The notes beneath the pieces were generated by a model. That model saw nothing but the letters and a program-made list of their open reading frames with translations. It was not told the DNA's origin and did not search any database. The translations under genes were made by a program, and so were the position numbers. This document shows positions 47,425 to 59,867 of a DNA stretch of 64,000 bases, piece by piece. The stretch is from Myrica gale (lineage: Eukaryota > Streptophyta > Magnoliopsida > Fagales > Myricaceae). The stretch is taken from NCBI GenBank assembly GCA_963930655.1, contig OZ005614.1, positions 434,001-498,000 of the forward strand, written 5' to 3'. How positions within the stretch are numbered: the first letter of the stretch is position 1; each line of letters opens with the position of its first letter.

Positions 47425-50400
47425 TAACCATTTGGATACCTTAGAAGCCTTCGATTTTAGCACAAACATACCTCAGGAAGACAGCACTCCCAGCTGAAGT
47501 GAGCGATTGGATAAGTTGATTGGGGTTTCTCTTCTCTTCTTTTCCCTCTTTTTTGTTTTTTTTTTCATAGCATCATGTGGTGGGCTAATGTCGTCTTTCG
47601 CTTTCGCCATGTAATTTTTTTTAAAAAAAATTTGGTATTATCATCGACTAGAGTGTTGATAGCCCCAATAGCAGCATATCAGTAATTTCGATCTCTGTGA
47701 TTTATAATTTTTGGTGACACTTGTAAAGATATTCCGCGGACAAAATTTCCTCTCTCAAGCTTGTGAAGTACTTATGGTTTGCAGGAACGAAAAAAGAAAT
47801 GAAAAAAGGTCAACAAGAACGGCCCTCGTGAAAAATGGTACTGTCATCGTTTTCAGGCAACTTGGTCACAGTACTCTTAAATGCTGGACTGTTATTATGT
47901 TGCAGGCAAAATGGTCACGTCAGGCCAAAAATGCTTGGGTGAATCATGTTCAAGGAATCTCTTGAGACTTGAGAGGCTAACGAAACGTTCCATTTTAGTG
48001 GAAATGAGAGCCCGAAAAAAAAAAGGACCAGGAAATGGAGATCTGCAATATTGCTTTGGTTTCAGCAGGACAATTAAAAGTTTTATACGCCGGCAAGGAA
48101 AACTAGTTAGATTTCCTCTGTTTTAGGGAAACACTTGGGAAATGATTAAAAATGCTGCGAGTAAATGATGAACCTTATGCAGCTAAGATAATTGGATTCC
48201 TTAGAAACGTCCAAATAAAACCAAAAGACTACGTTCAGTGAAAATCCCTTGGGGAATGGATATCAAGAAGAATCTATCATGTGTGAAAGCTAGACCTAAG
48301 GAGTATGAACATGGAGAAAAATCATGTGTGAAAGCTAAACCCAAGGAGCATGAACATGGAGAAAAATCTGAAGGTGAGGGACGCATGTCAAGCAACCAAC
48401 CAAACAGTATTTTGAAAGCTGCCATGCCATGAAAGCAATATCTTTGTCTTTCCCATTTCTATAACTTTTTGGTTTGTCTTTGCCGTTGTCACGTGATTTT
48501 ATCTTTTTGTTTGGAAGGTAAGGCAAACATGAGACATTCAATCTCATAGTACTTCTTTGGGGTTGGGGACAGTGTACTTATTAGGCACTTGCCACTCGGG
48601 GAGTTTGTTTAAAACGCAAGGACATAACTGGTTGTAAGATCTAATAACTATTTGTTTCCATAGAAGTATCTGAATATCTAATGTGTGATCCACACCCAAT
48701 TCTAAGTGCGAAAATATAAAAAGAGAAAATGGGCCATTGAGGCCGCATGCATTGAGCAAGAAAACAATTGGACTCATTGAGAGAAGAAAAATAAATTTTT
48801 AAAAAGTTTAGGAAGAGACAGATATATAGTTAACCCATCAAAATCTTTCTTTCTCATCACGTAGCTCGGGTCAGATTCCAGCTTTCATCCGCCACACACT
48901 ACAAGTGGAGTCCCGCCGACAGCCAAACTAGATTCCAATCAATATATAATATCTCTGGCCCTTTCCCTCTTTTCTGTCTCTAGTTCTCTACAAGAATCCA
49001 GCTATTGCTTATCAACCAGAAATGCATTATGGTCCACAACCAACAAGATTAGATTATAAGCACTGAATGAGTGCTTCCTTTCCTTCTTAGGGCCACTAGT
49101 GACTAAACCCTCACTTAAACCAGTTATCTCGGTGGCCAACACTACATACTTCTAGTTGGTCAAGACGATGATGTTTTTTTCACAAAATCTCCGTGCAACC
49201 AAGTTCAAGGACTTGCATATATATGGAAAAAGATCTTTCCCCCCATCGAAGGAAAATGAATATATAATTACTTGTATATTGCTTTTTCTGTTTTTCTTAA
49301 GCACTTTGGTTAGTTCCTTAAAGTAACTTTCCTTCTTTAACAGCACCCGATCCGTTTTCGACAAGGAAACTTACCCCAATAGGCGATACGAAACTACTAC
49401 TCTATGCATTCAAAAAACGTTTTGGCTCAACATGACTTGGATCGAGTTCTCCCCAGTACATGATTAATGTGGAATTCCATGGGTGGCTGGACAAAAGTCA
49501 TGGGCACCAAGTAGAAATTCTAGATGCAATAAGTAGTCCTTGGTCTAAAAGTCAGGGAGTCGAGGTGCAGTGGCCGGAAGTGGTGGTCTCCCCACTACTA
49601 CTAGTACCTAAAAGATTCCACATTGTAGTCTAAAACCTGCTGGACTCAAACTTCTGAGCTTATAAAATTAATATGAGCTCCTTTGGGCATAGATAAAAGA
49701 AGAAGAGGAAGATAAGCATTCAGTGACAAAGAAAGACTAAATTAATCAGATGAACGAATAGAGACTAGATCTGTTGAAGTTAACATTTCGATAGTTTTAT
49801 GATCAGATCCCTTATCTTTGATCGTTCAATTGTGTTCCCGTGATGCATAATTCATCATCTGGTACATTTCGGTTCGTCTATTATATCATGATTTCGTAAG
49901 AAATCCTTGTCCCTGCAATAGTAAAAAGCATGGATTTTTTAAAAGTCCTCCATCCCCCACATACCTCCAATAGGATATCGTATAGACAGGAAAGAGACCA
50001 GTTGGTTGCTTCCAGTCTTTTTCAAGCGTGAAATGATCAAATCTGAATAATATCTCAGCTACCAATCGATCATTTCCGTCGCACTTGGATTTTAATAATT
50101 TTTCTCATTACAATTTGCACCAGTGCCTGTGGATCCCAACTCGTGCAACATACTGCACGCCCGAAAAATGAGCTGTACTTGCAGCATGACAACATTGTAG
50201 TGGGAAACTTGACCTATAGCCCTCTTGCTTTGTGGCCGGAGTCGTGTATGGTGCAGATGAATTTTGTAACTTATTTGGATGGATGCTAGCTAGAGACCAG
50301 TACAACTAATAGAGACCTAAGAGATCGATGAAAATGAATGAATTTAATTAGTTAATTAATCTTGCAACACTAATTTTCTTTGGTAAAATAAGGAATAAGT

Positions 50401-51331
50401 ACTGTCGATCAATAGTAACCATGTTGACCAATTGACTTGATGTTCCAGTAGCAGAATGCATGCGAAACATGATGAGCAGCCTGAACAGAAACTGGGTTTT
50501 GTGGAATTTCTAGTTAATTATTACAGGATAAATGGGATTGACGAAGGGTATCTAAAAGTTGGGTCACAATTAAGTGGTAGACAAATTAAGGAAGCTTTAG
50601 CTCTAACTGCGTAATCGAGCCTTTAATTGTTCTTCGGTCCCTTAGGAAGTTGAGCACGTACTTAATTTGGAAGTTGAGTACTGTCGTCCTTGATATTCAG
50701 ACTCATTTTGCAGAACTTGAACCCTAGCCTTTTCCTTCAGCAAGAGAAGAGACATGTCCTCCAGCCCAATCAGCCATTAGCGCATAATCTACCTAAAAAT
50801 TAATTAAAAATGTGGAAAAACCCTATGCTCGTATCAAGGGTGCGTGCTGCACGGAAAATCAAGATGGCTTATATATACCACATAAGATGACAAGACCTTA
50901 ATTATTGGCGGACTGAAAGGGAAAAGTGAAAACAGCATTCTTGTACGTACCCTTTTTTTTTGCTAAATGCATTCTTGTACCCAAATATAGGGAAGTGGTA
51001 CCCTATTTGCGTGAGATATCTATCTTTCTCGAAAGGCCAGTAAGAACTATATATGCATTTTGTGAGGATTTGTCAAGTCCTTTAGGTTTAGTTGAGCTTT
51101 GTCGACCCCACCTATGGAAATTCAATTATTTAGGGGGTACCCATAAAAATAGCCCGATATTATTTGGTACGTGTTTTTTTTTCAAAGGCTTGTTAGGGTG
51201 GGTGACGTGCAAGAGTTGCTAATCTGTTGTATCTCCACTTAGCTTATAAAAAGGCCAAGTGAAGACACAATACGAGTGCGCCCGTGAGAGCAACATAAAG
51301 CTAGAGAGAGAGAGAGAGAGAAGGCTAAACA
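47425..51331. other. 3.9-kb intergenic region
   Basis: eIF3b 3' UTR, then AT-rich DNA. The only structured item is the in-frame 45-bp tandem repeat at 48277-48366. Upstream of the protease there is a TATA-like TATAAAAA at 51243-51250 and an (AG)n run at about 51303-51320. No other gene recognised. Confidence 0.5.
48277..48366 (+). repeat. Two-copy 45-bp tandem repeat inside a 64-codon ORF
   Basis: The two units differ at four bases. Both are open in the frame starting at 48238 and give SCVKARPKEYEHGEK then SCVKAKPKEHEHGEK. The ORF (48238-48432) has no signal peptide or known domain; whether it is coding is unknown. Confidence 0.6.
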
Positions 51332-54295
51332 ATGGCCGCACCCATATCCTCCTCCTTCCTGAGGCTTTTCATAGTTAGTGTTATTGTAGTCCTTTGTTCT
51401 TTGAAGCAGCTGGTATTTGCCTCTGAAGGAAGAGAGACAATAGAAATAAGCCATGTTCATCACAGACACACCGTTCCAGTCAGTTCTCTACTACCATCAA
51501 CTACTTCATGCGGCGGCTCTTCTAACGAAGGTCTATCAAACTACTTCTCTCTCTCTCTTTCTCGGAGCTCTGGATAGAAATTTTAAGTTTAGTTGTCTGC
51601 CGTTTGTTTAGAACTTAAACCAGTCATAACCCTGCTTTAAAGGTTATAAACATAGTCACTTGATCTCTAATCTGTTAGAAAGAGTATTTGCTCTTGCTCA
51701 ATGACTGAGAAACCCCATACCAAAACAACCACGGAAAAGCAAAAGACTTCGGTTACTATCCCCACTGCCTATTATCCTCATTCTTCACATTTATGGGCCG
51801 GATTTAAACTTGAACATCTAACAGTCACAAATTTGTCATGTCAATTAATGAAATTCTTGAGCGCAGAGCCCAAATTTAAATTGGGGCCATGAATGTGAAG
51901 AATGAGATAATAGGCTATGGAGATAGTAACCGAAGTGAGAGCAAATAGCGACTGCTCGCGAAAGCCCAGATATTATTTGTTCTTCATATTGGCTAGTACT
52001 TCCGCAAGCAAATTGGTAAAGGGGTAAGTAATTCCATATAAAAAGGAATTAAGAGCATATATATATATATATTCTGTGTGACATAATGATTAATTAGCTA
52101 GTCACATGGCATCTTGACAAGGCATTATCTTGTCGTGTCCTAAGGTCCAGTTAATGGTCACGTAAGCAGGTCCTACAAATCACATCTGTAATAATATTGG
52201 TGTCTTAAGCCTTATGGAGTACGATAATGTCACTCATTAGTTTGGGAGAATCAAGCTGCACTTGATCTTAGAAAATCAAGAAGGAAAATAAATACTGTTA
52301 AAACACCATTTCTTCTTTAGAAATACTTCGGGAGCTTCTTCATGTGGTTCTAATAAGGAGATTCTCTTAGTATAGACAGTCTAGGCAGTTGCCTATGATT
52401 CTCAAAATAGGAAGGTCCTTAACTTTTTATATTTAATAGATTATAGACTCTCAATTTAAATATTTTAACTTAAAAAAATAAGTCTTAAAATATTTGCTAA
52501 ACTTTTTAAAATCTACATTTAATGCAAAGAAAAACATAATTCAAATTTTAAAGGAGATAATTTCCAACTTTAAAATTCAAAAAAGACTATCAGACTTCTA
52601 ATTTTAAAATTGAAAAAAAAAAGACTATCGGACTTCTAACTTTTAGTAGTTTCTTAATTCTTACTTTATCCCTACTTTCATTATTCTCCTCACTAGAGTT
52701 TCCTTATCTTTCTACTTTGAATGTTGTTCACCATTTTTCTTTATTTTTCTATTGTAAAATTATATCCTTCCCTCTTTCTTGCTAACTTTCAAGTATTGAT
52801 TCAAATTTTAAAATCTCAAAGTCGGCAGTAGTCCTCTTCTTACTCACATGTGATATTATTCTAACCTTTCAACTTTTAAAATTAATTTTATTCTAACCTT
52901 TTCAACTTTTAAAATTAGTTTTGCCTAAGGCCTCATTTGAGAACCAAAGTTGCAGGTCCTAGTAAAAGGGCATCCTTGAAAGTGGTTCATAGGCATCGTC
53001 CATGCTCTCCACTAAAGCAACCGAAAGAAGAGACTCCCACACCCGCTGAAATCCTAGAACAAGACCAAGCAAGGGTCAAGTCCATCCACTCCAGGTTCCC
53101 CAAGAGCTTGAGCAGCGACGATGTGACGGAGCCAGAGGCCTCCACCAATCTCCCAGCCAAGTCCGGTAGCAATCTGGGCTCGGGCAACTACGTCGTGACC
53201 GTGGGCCTGGGCACACCCAAGAAGGATTTGACGCTCATATTTGATACCGGTAGCGACCTCACTTGGACTCAGTGCCAGCCTTGCGCCCGATCTTGCTACA
53301 AACAGAATGAACCAATCTTTGACTCATCCCAATCCAGGACTTACGCAAATGTTTCGTGCAGCTCTGCGGTGTGCTCTCATCTCAGCGCTGCCACAGGTAC
53401 TTATTTTGTACATGTATATCTACATAGGTAGATATAGAGAATTCTAAAACAATTGGCATGATCTGCAGGAAACACACCCGGGTGCTCTGTCTCCGCATGC
53501 GTATACGGCATACAGTACGGTGACCAGTCCTTTTCAGTGGGATTCTTAGGCAAAGAAAGGCTAACGCTAACACCAAGGAACGTGTTCGACGGCTTTCTAT
53601 TTGGCTGTGGCCAAAACAACCAAGGCCTCTTCGGCAGATCCGCCGGATTGCTCGGCCTAGGCCGGGACCAACTCTCCATAGTCCAGCAAACGGCGACCAA
53701 GTACGGCCGCGTCTTCTCCTACTGCCTTCCCTCAAACTCCAATTCCACGGGGCACCTCACGTTCGGGAAAGGCTCTAGAGGAGCGTCGAAGGCTGTACAA
53801 TTCACGCCCTTGTCGAAAATTTCCAACGGCACGTCCTTTTACGGCCTCGACATCGTTGGAATCAGCGTCGGGGGACGTAAGTTACCGATTCAGGCATCGG
53901 TTTTCTCGGGCGGGGGGGCGATCATAGACTCTGGAACTGTCATCACGCGCCTGCCCCCCACGGCGTACGGCGCATTGAGGACGGCGTTTCGGCAGGCGAT
54001 GAAGAACTATCCTCCGACGAGCGCGATATCGATACTCGACACGTGCTACGATTTCAGCAAGTACAGCACCGTTTCATTCCCAAAGATAGCGTTCTCGTTC
54101 GGTGGGAACGTCACCGTGGACCTGGACGCATCAGGAGTGTTTTACGTTCAAAGCGTGTCGCAAGCTTGCTTGGCTTTTGCCGGGAATAGTGACGCGAGCG
54201 ACGTGGCGATATTTGGGAATATTCAGCAGAAAAGGTTGGAGGTAGTGTACGATGTTGCTGGAGGGAGGGTTGGGTTTGGTCCTGCTGGCTGTTAG
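51332..54295 (+). CDS. Pepsin-like aspartyl protease, AED1/CND41-type
   Basis: Secreted A1-family aspartic endopeptidase. Exons 51332-51530, 52956-53396 and 53469-54295 join in phase to 488 aa. N-terminal signal peptide (LFIVSVIVVLCSL), then a propeptide (KVVHRHRPCSPL ... LEQDQARVKSIHSRF). Mature N-lobe: GSGNYVVTVGLGTPKKDL, first catalytic motif FDTGSDLTW (D163), and cysteine pairs CQPCARSCYKQ and SCSSAVC. C-lobe: second catalytic motif IIDSGTVITRL (D367), ending QQKRLEVVYDVAGGRVGFGP. Family matches by memory are Arabidopsis At5g10760 (AED1) and At5g10770. A TATA box lies at 51243-51250. Intron 1 is 1425 bp and AT-rich. The gene appears intact; a broken tandem paralogue lies at 60136. Confidence 0.93.
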
Positions 54296-54462
54296 CTGAT
54301 TAAGACGGATTAAGCGAAGCTAATCGCAGATATAATCTTTGTCTTAGCTAGCTAGATCTTGTTTGATAAATCAAATTATTATATATTGCAACCGATATAA
54401 ACAAATGCAAACAACAACAAATGAGTTGGAATTTGGATATACTCCTATATATTTTATATAAA

Positions 54463-56716
54463 TATATCAAAAATCACCACAATGCTCGGATTATTGAGGA
54501 GAATACCTGTGTTATACATGTATCAGCGTCGTAGTCCTGTTAGGAGACTCCCTCTTAAGGTAGTAGAGTTTTATTAGGAGAGTTCCGCAAACGGTTCGAG
54601 TGGCCATGAGGAGTCCTCGGGTGGCTAGACTTTTATATGAGATAAAATGTCAGACTTCTATGCGAGGTCGGATAGTCAGGACTTACCAACATGCTAATAG
54701 ACTCGAGCCTAAGTGGTTTGCTAGGGTCGAGTATTTCATGGCCCATTAGTAGTCTCCCCATTTTCAACCTAAAAAACGATATAGGTCGGACCGAAGATTG
54801 AGTCCCCCGATCGGGTCAATTGTCTTGCTGCCCTATCTTGGCTCTCTTAGTGGCGTGGTCAGCCCTCTAGCAAGTGTGGTCAAAGAGGGCGAAGGCTCGA
54901 CAGCCCCTGATGGTGAGGAGAACCCCTGAAGACCTGGTTTCTTTTTGTCTTTTCATAGGGTGAGCTATACCTCGACCGCTGCTGAGATCTTATCCCGAGC
55001 AGGGTTTTCGGTGGAGTTTGACCGGTGTTGAGATTTAGTCCCGAGTAGGATACTTTGGAGAAGTTCGACCGTTGCTGAGATCTCGCCCCAAACAGGGTTT
55101 TCAGTGGAGTTTGACCAGACCTGAAAGGAAGAAGAAGAGAGGGCGGCCTCGAATCTAGAGACTCTGATGTCTTAGTTAGATCTCAATAAGATTTTAGTAT
55201 TAGAAGAGCAATCCAGTTTGAGAAAATATAAAAGGAGGACTTGCGATCGAGTTGATCACTGTACTCGGGAGACTTTCTATCGAGTTCCCTCTGCCCGGGT
55301 AGGAGCCGACACAGAGTACTCGGGAGACTTGCGAACAAGTTGATCACTGTTCGGGTATGAGTCGGTACAGGGTACTCGGGAGAGTTGCGATCGAGTTGAC
55401 CATTGCTCGGGTAGATCCAGTGCATGATACTCGGGAGACTTGTGATTGAGTTCTAATTGCCTGGATACGAGCCGACGCAAATTACTCAGGAAACTTGCGA
55501 TTGAGTTGACCACTGCCATGGTACGAGCCGGCGCAAGGTGTTCGGGAGTGGAGACTTGCGCACTTGAACCGACTATGAGAAAAATTATTTCTGTATTCAC
55601 AAAAAATTGGAAACAAGAGAATCAAAATATCTCAAATAATAAAACAAGTAGAAATCATCAAACAAACTACTGAAAATATTTCCGCAAGTGAGAGGCGTTC
55701 CATGGATGGGGGAGGCGCTTCCCGTGCGAGTCCTCGAGGTGGTATGTCCCTGGCCAGGTGGTCTCCACCACTCTGTAAGGGTCTTCCCAATTGGCATAAA
55801 GTTTTCTTTCAGCTATAACTTTCATAAAAAGAAACTTTTAGCGTAGAATGAAGTTACAAAGCTTCAATTAAACATTTAAATTCAAAAGAATTCAAGAGAC
55901 GGAGAGAGCTCTTCAATTAATTAAGAAGAAAATAAACTAAAACCTAAAAGAATTGCAAGAAGGTCAAAACCAATAAAAATGCACAATCCGATGGTGGAAA
56001 ATAGATCATTGGTCGTATTCTTTAACGAAGAAATCTTCCCTGTGAAAGATTTAGAACGTATACAAGAAACGTTAATATGTAGTGTACAAAATCTTCCATG
56101 CAAGTGATCTACGATATATCATAAGAAAATACACATTAGTCATAAAGGTGATAAAAATCCTCTACTTGCAATGTATCAAAATAAAAAAACAAAAAACATC
56201 TTCCCTGAGAAGATCGTCAAAAGGATGATCTGAATTTTTCTACCCACATATTCCCAGATAACGATAGTAACAAAGGATGCAAGGAGGGTGAACGTGTTTG
56301 AAGGTGGTTTTTTTCGAGAATTCTCATAGACGACACCAACTGATGATGTCAAGAATTACCACAATGCTCGGAAGCCAAGTGAACCTGCAAGTTAGATCTC
56401 AGGAAGGCGTTTAGTACTCAGAGAATAGAATTGAGCGTGTGCGTAATGCCTGTGATTATTGAGGAGAATACTTTAGTTTTTATACATGTACCGGCGTCGT
56501 AGTCCTGTTAAGAGACTATCTTTTAAAGTAATAGAGTTTTATTAGGTGAGTTTTGCCGATCATTCGAGTTGTCGTGGGGAGTCTTCGGATGTCTAGACTT
56601 CTATGTGAGATCGGATGTCAGACTCCTATGCGAGGTCGGATAGTCAGGACTGGCCAACAGGCTAATGGACCCGAGCCTAACTGGTCTGATCGAACGGAAT
56701 ATTTCATGGTCCATCA
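54463..56716 (-). mobile_element. Internally deleted Ty3/gypsy LTR retrotransposon (Tat-like)
   Basis: Minus-strand element. The 5' LTR is about 56344-56716 (plus-strand ends TGATGTCAAG ... GGTCCATCA); the 3' LTR is about 54463-54747, related along its length but lacking about 85 bp. Next to the 5' LTR on the minus strand is GTTGGTGTCGTCTATGAGAA, like the primer-binding site of Tat-type elements. Beside the 3' LTR is a purine tract (AATGGGGAGACTAC). A piece of the polyprotein end survives at about 55670-55800 (NWEDPYRVVE, PGTYHLEDSHGK, PHPWNASHLRKY). The rest of gag-pol is missing. Inserted in a (TA)-rich site, so the target duplication is ambiguous. Confidence 0.75.
55235..55560. repeat. Minisatellite, about six copies of a 56-bp unit
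   Basis: Units start tactcgggagacttgcg and continue atcgagttgaccactg, tcgggtacgagccgacgca. Unit starts fall at about 55262, 55317, 55373, 55430, 55483 and 55540, diverged by point changes and small indels. It lies between pol and the 3' LTR of the gypsy remnant, where Tat/Ogre elements often carry tandem repeats. Confidence 0.8.
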
Positions 56717-57892
56717 TATATATATATTAATAAAAGCTTGCGTGGGAGTGCTCATGAATAACGATGCTAAGGCAATTAAAATTCCTTTACGAAGTAGGAG
56801 TGTGGGAGCTCTCTTTCCTTTTGAATTCGGGCTTTGTTTTAAATATTATCTGTTGGTTCAAATGGTGAGAAAAAAAAAATTCTTTTATTAATTTGAGCAC
56901 ATCTTTGGTCAGGCCCAATTATTAATAGTGTCCCCGGAGTTTGTAAGTATCAGAAGCCCGAGTTCGAACAGAACGTACAGCTATTTATTATTAGTCTACT
57001 GTCTAACGGAACCGCAGAGTCTGGTGATGGTGATTCCCCAATTGAACATTTGAACATTCCAAAGCGACCGGCGACCTAATAAAATATGTTCTAGTTTTAC
57101 CGACAGTCACAGAGTGACAGAGAGAGAGAGAGAGACGTGTGCAAGCTGTGATTCTGGAGAGGAGGGGACCGGGGACGTTGTGGGGTTGGAACCCGTTGCT
57201 CTCTGCATTAAGCTAATAGATCGAGGCCGCAATCACCATTGAGGTGATATGACCAGAAGAATGACGCTCATTTGTGTGGACTACATTCAGAAGTACCCAA
57301 AGGCGTGGTCTGCCTCCCAGCGTGATGTAGGGTCATGCCATGACATGAGGGATTGGCACATTCTCCTCCATTATTACCTCTTAGGAAAGAGTTTAGTCCC
57401 AGCTTCGTCCAGCTTGTTGCTTGAACTTTCTAAAGGTGACTGCCAGTGGTTGCAATATATGAAACCTAGGGATCTTCGAAGTACTCCATTGAATTTGGAG
57501 AAGAAACACATTTCGAAATACAAAAGGGGAAAAAATGGAAATTAATGCACTTAAAACAAATTTGTGGGGCTTAATCAAAATGTAAGTGTTTTTGTTTTTT
57601 TATTGCAAAGGTCAAGGGATCTCCAACTCCAAGGGTGATATATAACTGATCTATACGTCGACTCTTCTACCAATGCGGTTTCATATGTACTTTCTGATCA
57701 TGGGAGTTACTGGTCCATTAGGTCAAAAAAATTAATAGACCGATTAACCCAAAGGTCGACCCTACCAGAATTTACGAGAATCTCAAATGCAATCCGATCC
57801 ATATATTTCTGCATGTATTTATTTTGGATTGTTAATAGTTTGTGCTTAACGAGTCCAACGGCAATGGGAGAATTTCGTTGGCCCGTTTCTTT

Positions 57893-58121
57893 ATTATTAT
57901 TATTATTTTTTTGATCAAATACGGACATATATTATCAAAGGAAGAACAAAGTTTAAACTAGAGCGACAAGGTGGGTCAAAGCCCTCATAAACCCAAGGAT
58001 AGGAACAAGATAGCTCGGGAAGAAAGGGAATGACACCCTCGAAATTCGAGGAGGCCGCCCATTGAGCTAAACGGTGCAGAATCAAATTTGCCCTGCGAGG
58101 AACATGCTGCCAACGACAAAT
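57893..58121 (-). mobile_element. 5'-truncated LINE (L1-type) remnant
   Basis: On the minus strand the frame reads WQHVPRRANLILHRLAQWA ... GVIPFLPE, like the RNase H tail of plant L1 reverse-transcriptase ORFs, followed by GATCAAAAAAATAATAATAA at the 3' end. The 5' side is cut off where the hAT-like sequence starts at 58122. Confidence 0.65.
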
Positions 58122-58281
58122 AGGGCTGCACAATGTCACCGGGAAATTCCGGTGGCACCGGCACCGGGTTTCCGATTTTTGGTCTAACCGGTGCCGGTGT
58201 AGGTTTAGTTTTTTGAAAAAACCGGCAATTCCCGGTTTAACCGGCACCGGGTTTTCTGGTGTAGGTTAAACCGGAATTTTT
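58122..58281. mobile_element. Truncated hAT-like terminus rich in CCGG/CCGGT
   Basis: Begins TAGGGCTGCACAATG, a hAT-type end, then many cggcaccggg and taaccggtgccggt motifs. No matching inverted end was found downstream, so it is partial. Confidence 0.5.
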
Positions 58282-59462
58282 TTTTTAGTTTTTTTATTTT
58301 AGTTTCTACTCAATAGTTTAAACTTTAGTTTTACCTCAAGACATAGTATTTTAGAAGCATGACAATATTTACTCAATAGTTTAGTTTCACTTGAATATTT
58401 GAGATTTGTTGTTGGTTTTTTCTAATCAAATGCTTACATTCAAGTTACCAAGAAACTTGTTAGGTGAATGAACTAGTTATTTAGAATTTTGGTAGAAAAA
58501 TTACAAATTTATTGTATTTAAAAGGGCATATATGAAGGCATTGGAATCATAATTAAAGAGTTTAATGTTAAATTTTGGTAAGTACATCGCATAATATAAG
58601 TCAAATATCTTAATTTACTGTTGTGAGTCGGAAGCATTAATTTCTTTGATTTCTCCATATCTCGTACAGTGAGTACAAGTTGGCTGTTGGCCCACGCTGG
58701 GAGGCTATGGAAAAATCTGTAAAAAATCCAGTCTAGTGTGAGAGTCAGGGGGTGGCACATACGTCGTGGGGTTGGAGCCCCGTTGCCCTCCGCATGCAAC
58801 TAAAAGAGGCCGCCAAATTTGAAATCACAAGGGCAGAGGAATGACCCTCAAGGGTGTGGACTATGTTTAAGTACCCAAAATTTGTATATATAAACCCTTT
58901 AGCAGACAATTCTCAGGTACCGCTGAGGTCATAGGTCCGAATTCTCTCATGTACAAATAATTAATTGGGGTCACTCTCATAATAAAGTTAGACTTACTTA
59001 GCATGTGCAGTTTGAGAAAGCTGCACTGCCTAAAGTTCGTCACGGCGTTGAACCCAACTCGTAAGTATACTGGACAAAATTCGTCTGAACTCGGTGCACG
59101 TGAATGAGTGCCCTAATTTTCTCCGTTATAAAAAAAACGTTTTTAAAATTTTGTATCTAGCTAGGCTTTGCATTTTGCCCCCCCCCCCCCCAAATTGTAA
59201 TTAAATCAATGAAGCTACCCCAAGAGTTTAGTCAGCTTCGTCCTTGTTGCTGGAATGTTTCTCACTAGTGGCCGATGGAAGAAATTGCCTGAAACCGAAC
59301 GAGGGATCTTTGAAGTACTCCACTGAATTTACTGACCAATGGAACAAACCCATTTTGATTGTGTGACTTGTGCGGTTTCAATCAAGATGTAATTTTTTTG
59401 TTTTTTTGAGTGGAAATTAGATTAAGGAATCTCCAAGATTCCCTATACACGACTCTTGTACC

Positions 59463-59867
59463 TAGGCCTGTCCAAAAAACCGGCCGGACCGGCCAAACCG
59501 GCCCGGCCCGGACCGGTTTTGACCCAAACCGGTTGACTTTTAGTCAACCGGGTTGACCGGACCGGTAAACCGGTGTATTCCGGTCCGGTTCCGGGTTACC
59601 CTCATGAAAACCCGGGACCGGACCGGAGTATACCTCTCCAAACCGGCCCAAACCGGAAATTGGCCCAAAATGGCAAGGCCCAACACAAAAACCGGCCCAA
59701 AATGGTATGGCCCAAACCGACCCAGACCGGACCGGTTAAACCGGAAATCGGACCGGACCGGTCCGGTCATATAACCGGTCCGGTCCGGTCTATATACTTT
59801 GAAAAAGTTCCGGTTTGGCCGGCCAAACCGGACCGAACCGGACCGGACCGGCTGTTGGACACCCCTA
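59463..59867. mobile_element. Non-autonomous hAT element, 405 bp, perfect 8-bp TSD
   Basis: Ends TAGGCCTGTCCAA and TTGGACACCCCTA are inverted (11 of 13). Both sides carry CTTGTACC (59455-59462 and 59868-59875). The interior is packed with about three dozen CCGG sites in ACCGG/CCGGT context. The related segment at 57660-57672 (cgactcttctacc) looks like the unoccupied site. Confidence 0.88.

Noticed and set aside
56885..56995. Possible tRNA-derived SINE (gagttcgaacag)
   Set aside because: The match is limited to the B-box-like word. No A box at the right distance and no tail or flanking duplication.
58518..58799. Minus-strand ORF of 93 aa before the second duplicated segment
   Set aside because: Low-information translation lying in repeat-derived sequence with no family match.
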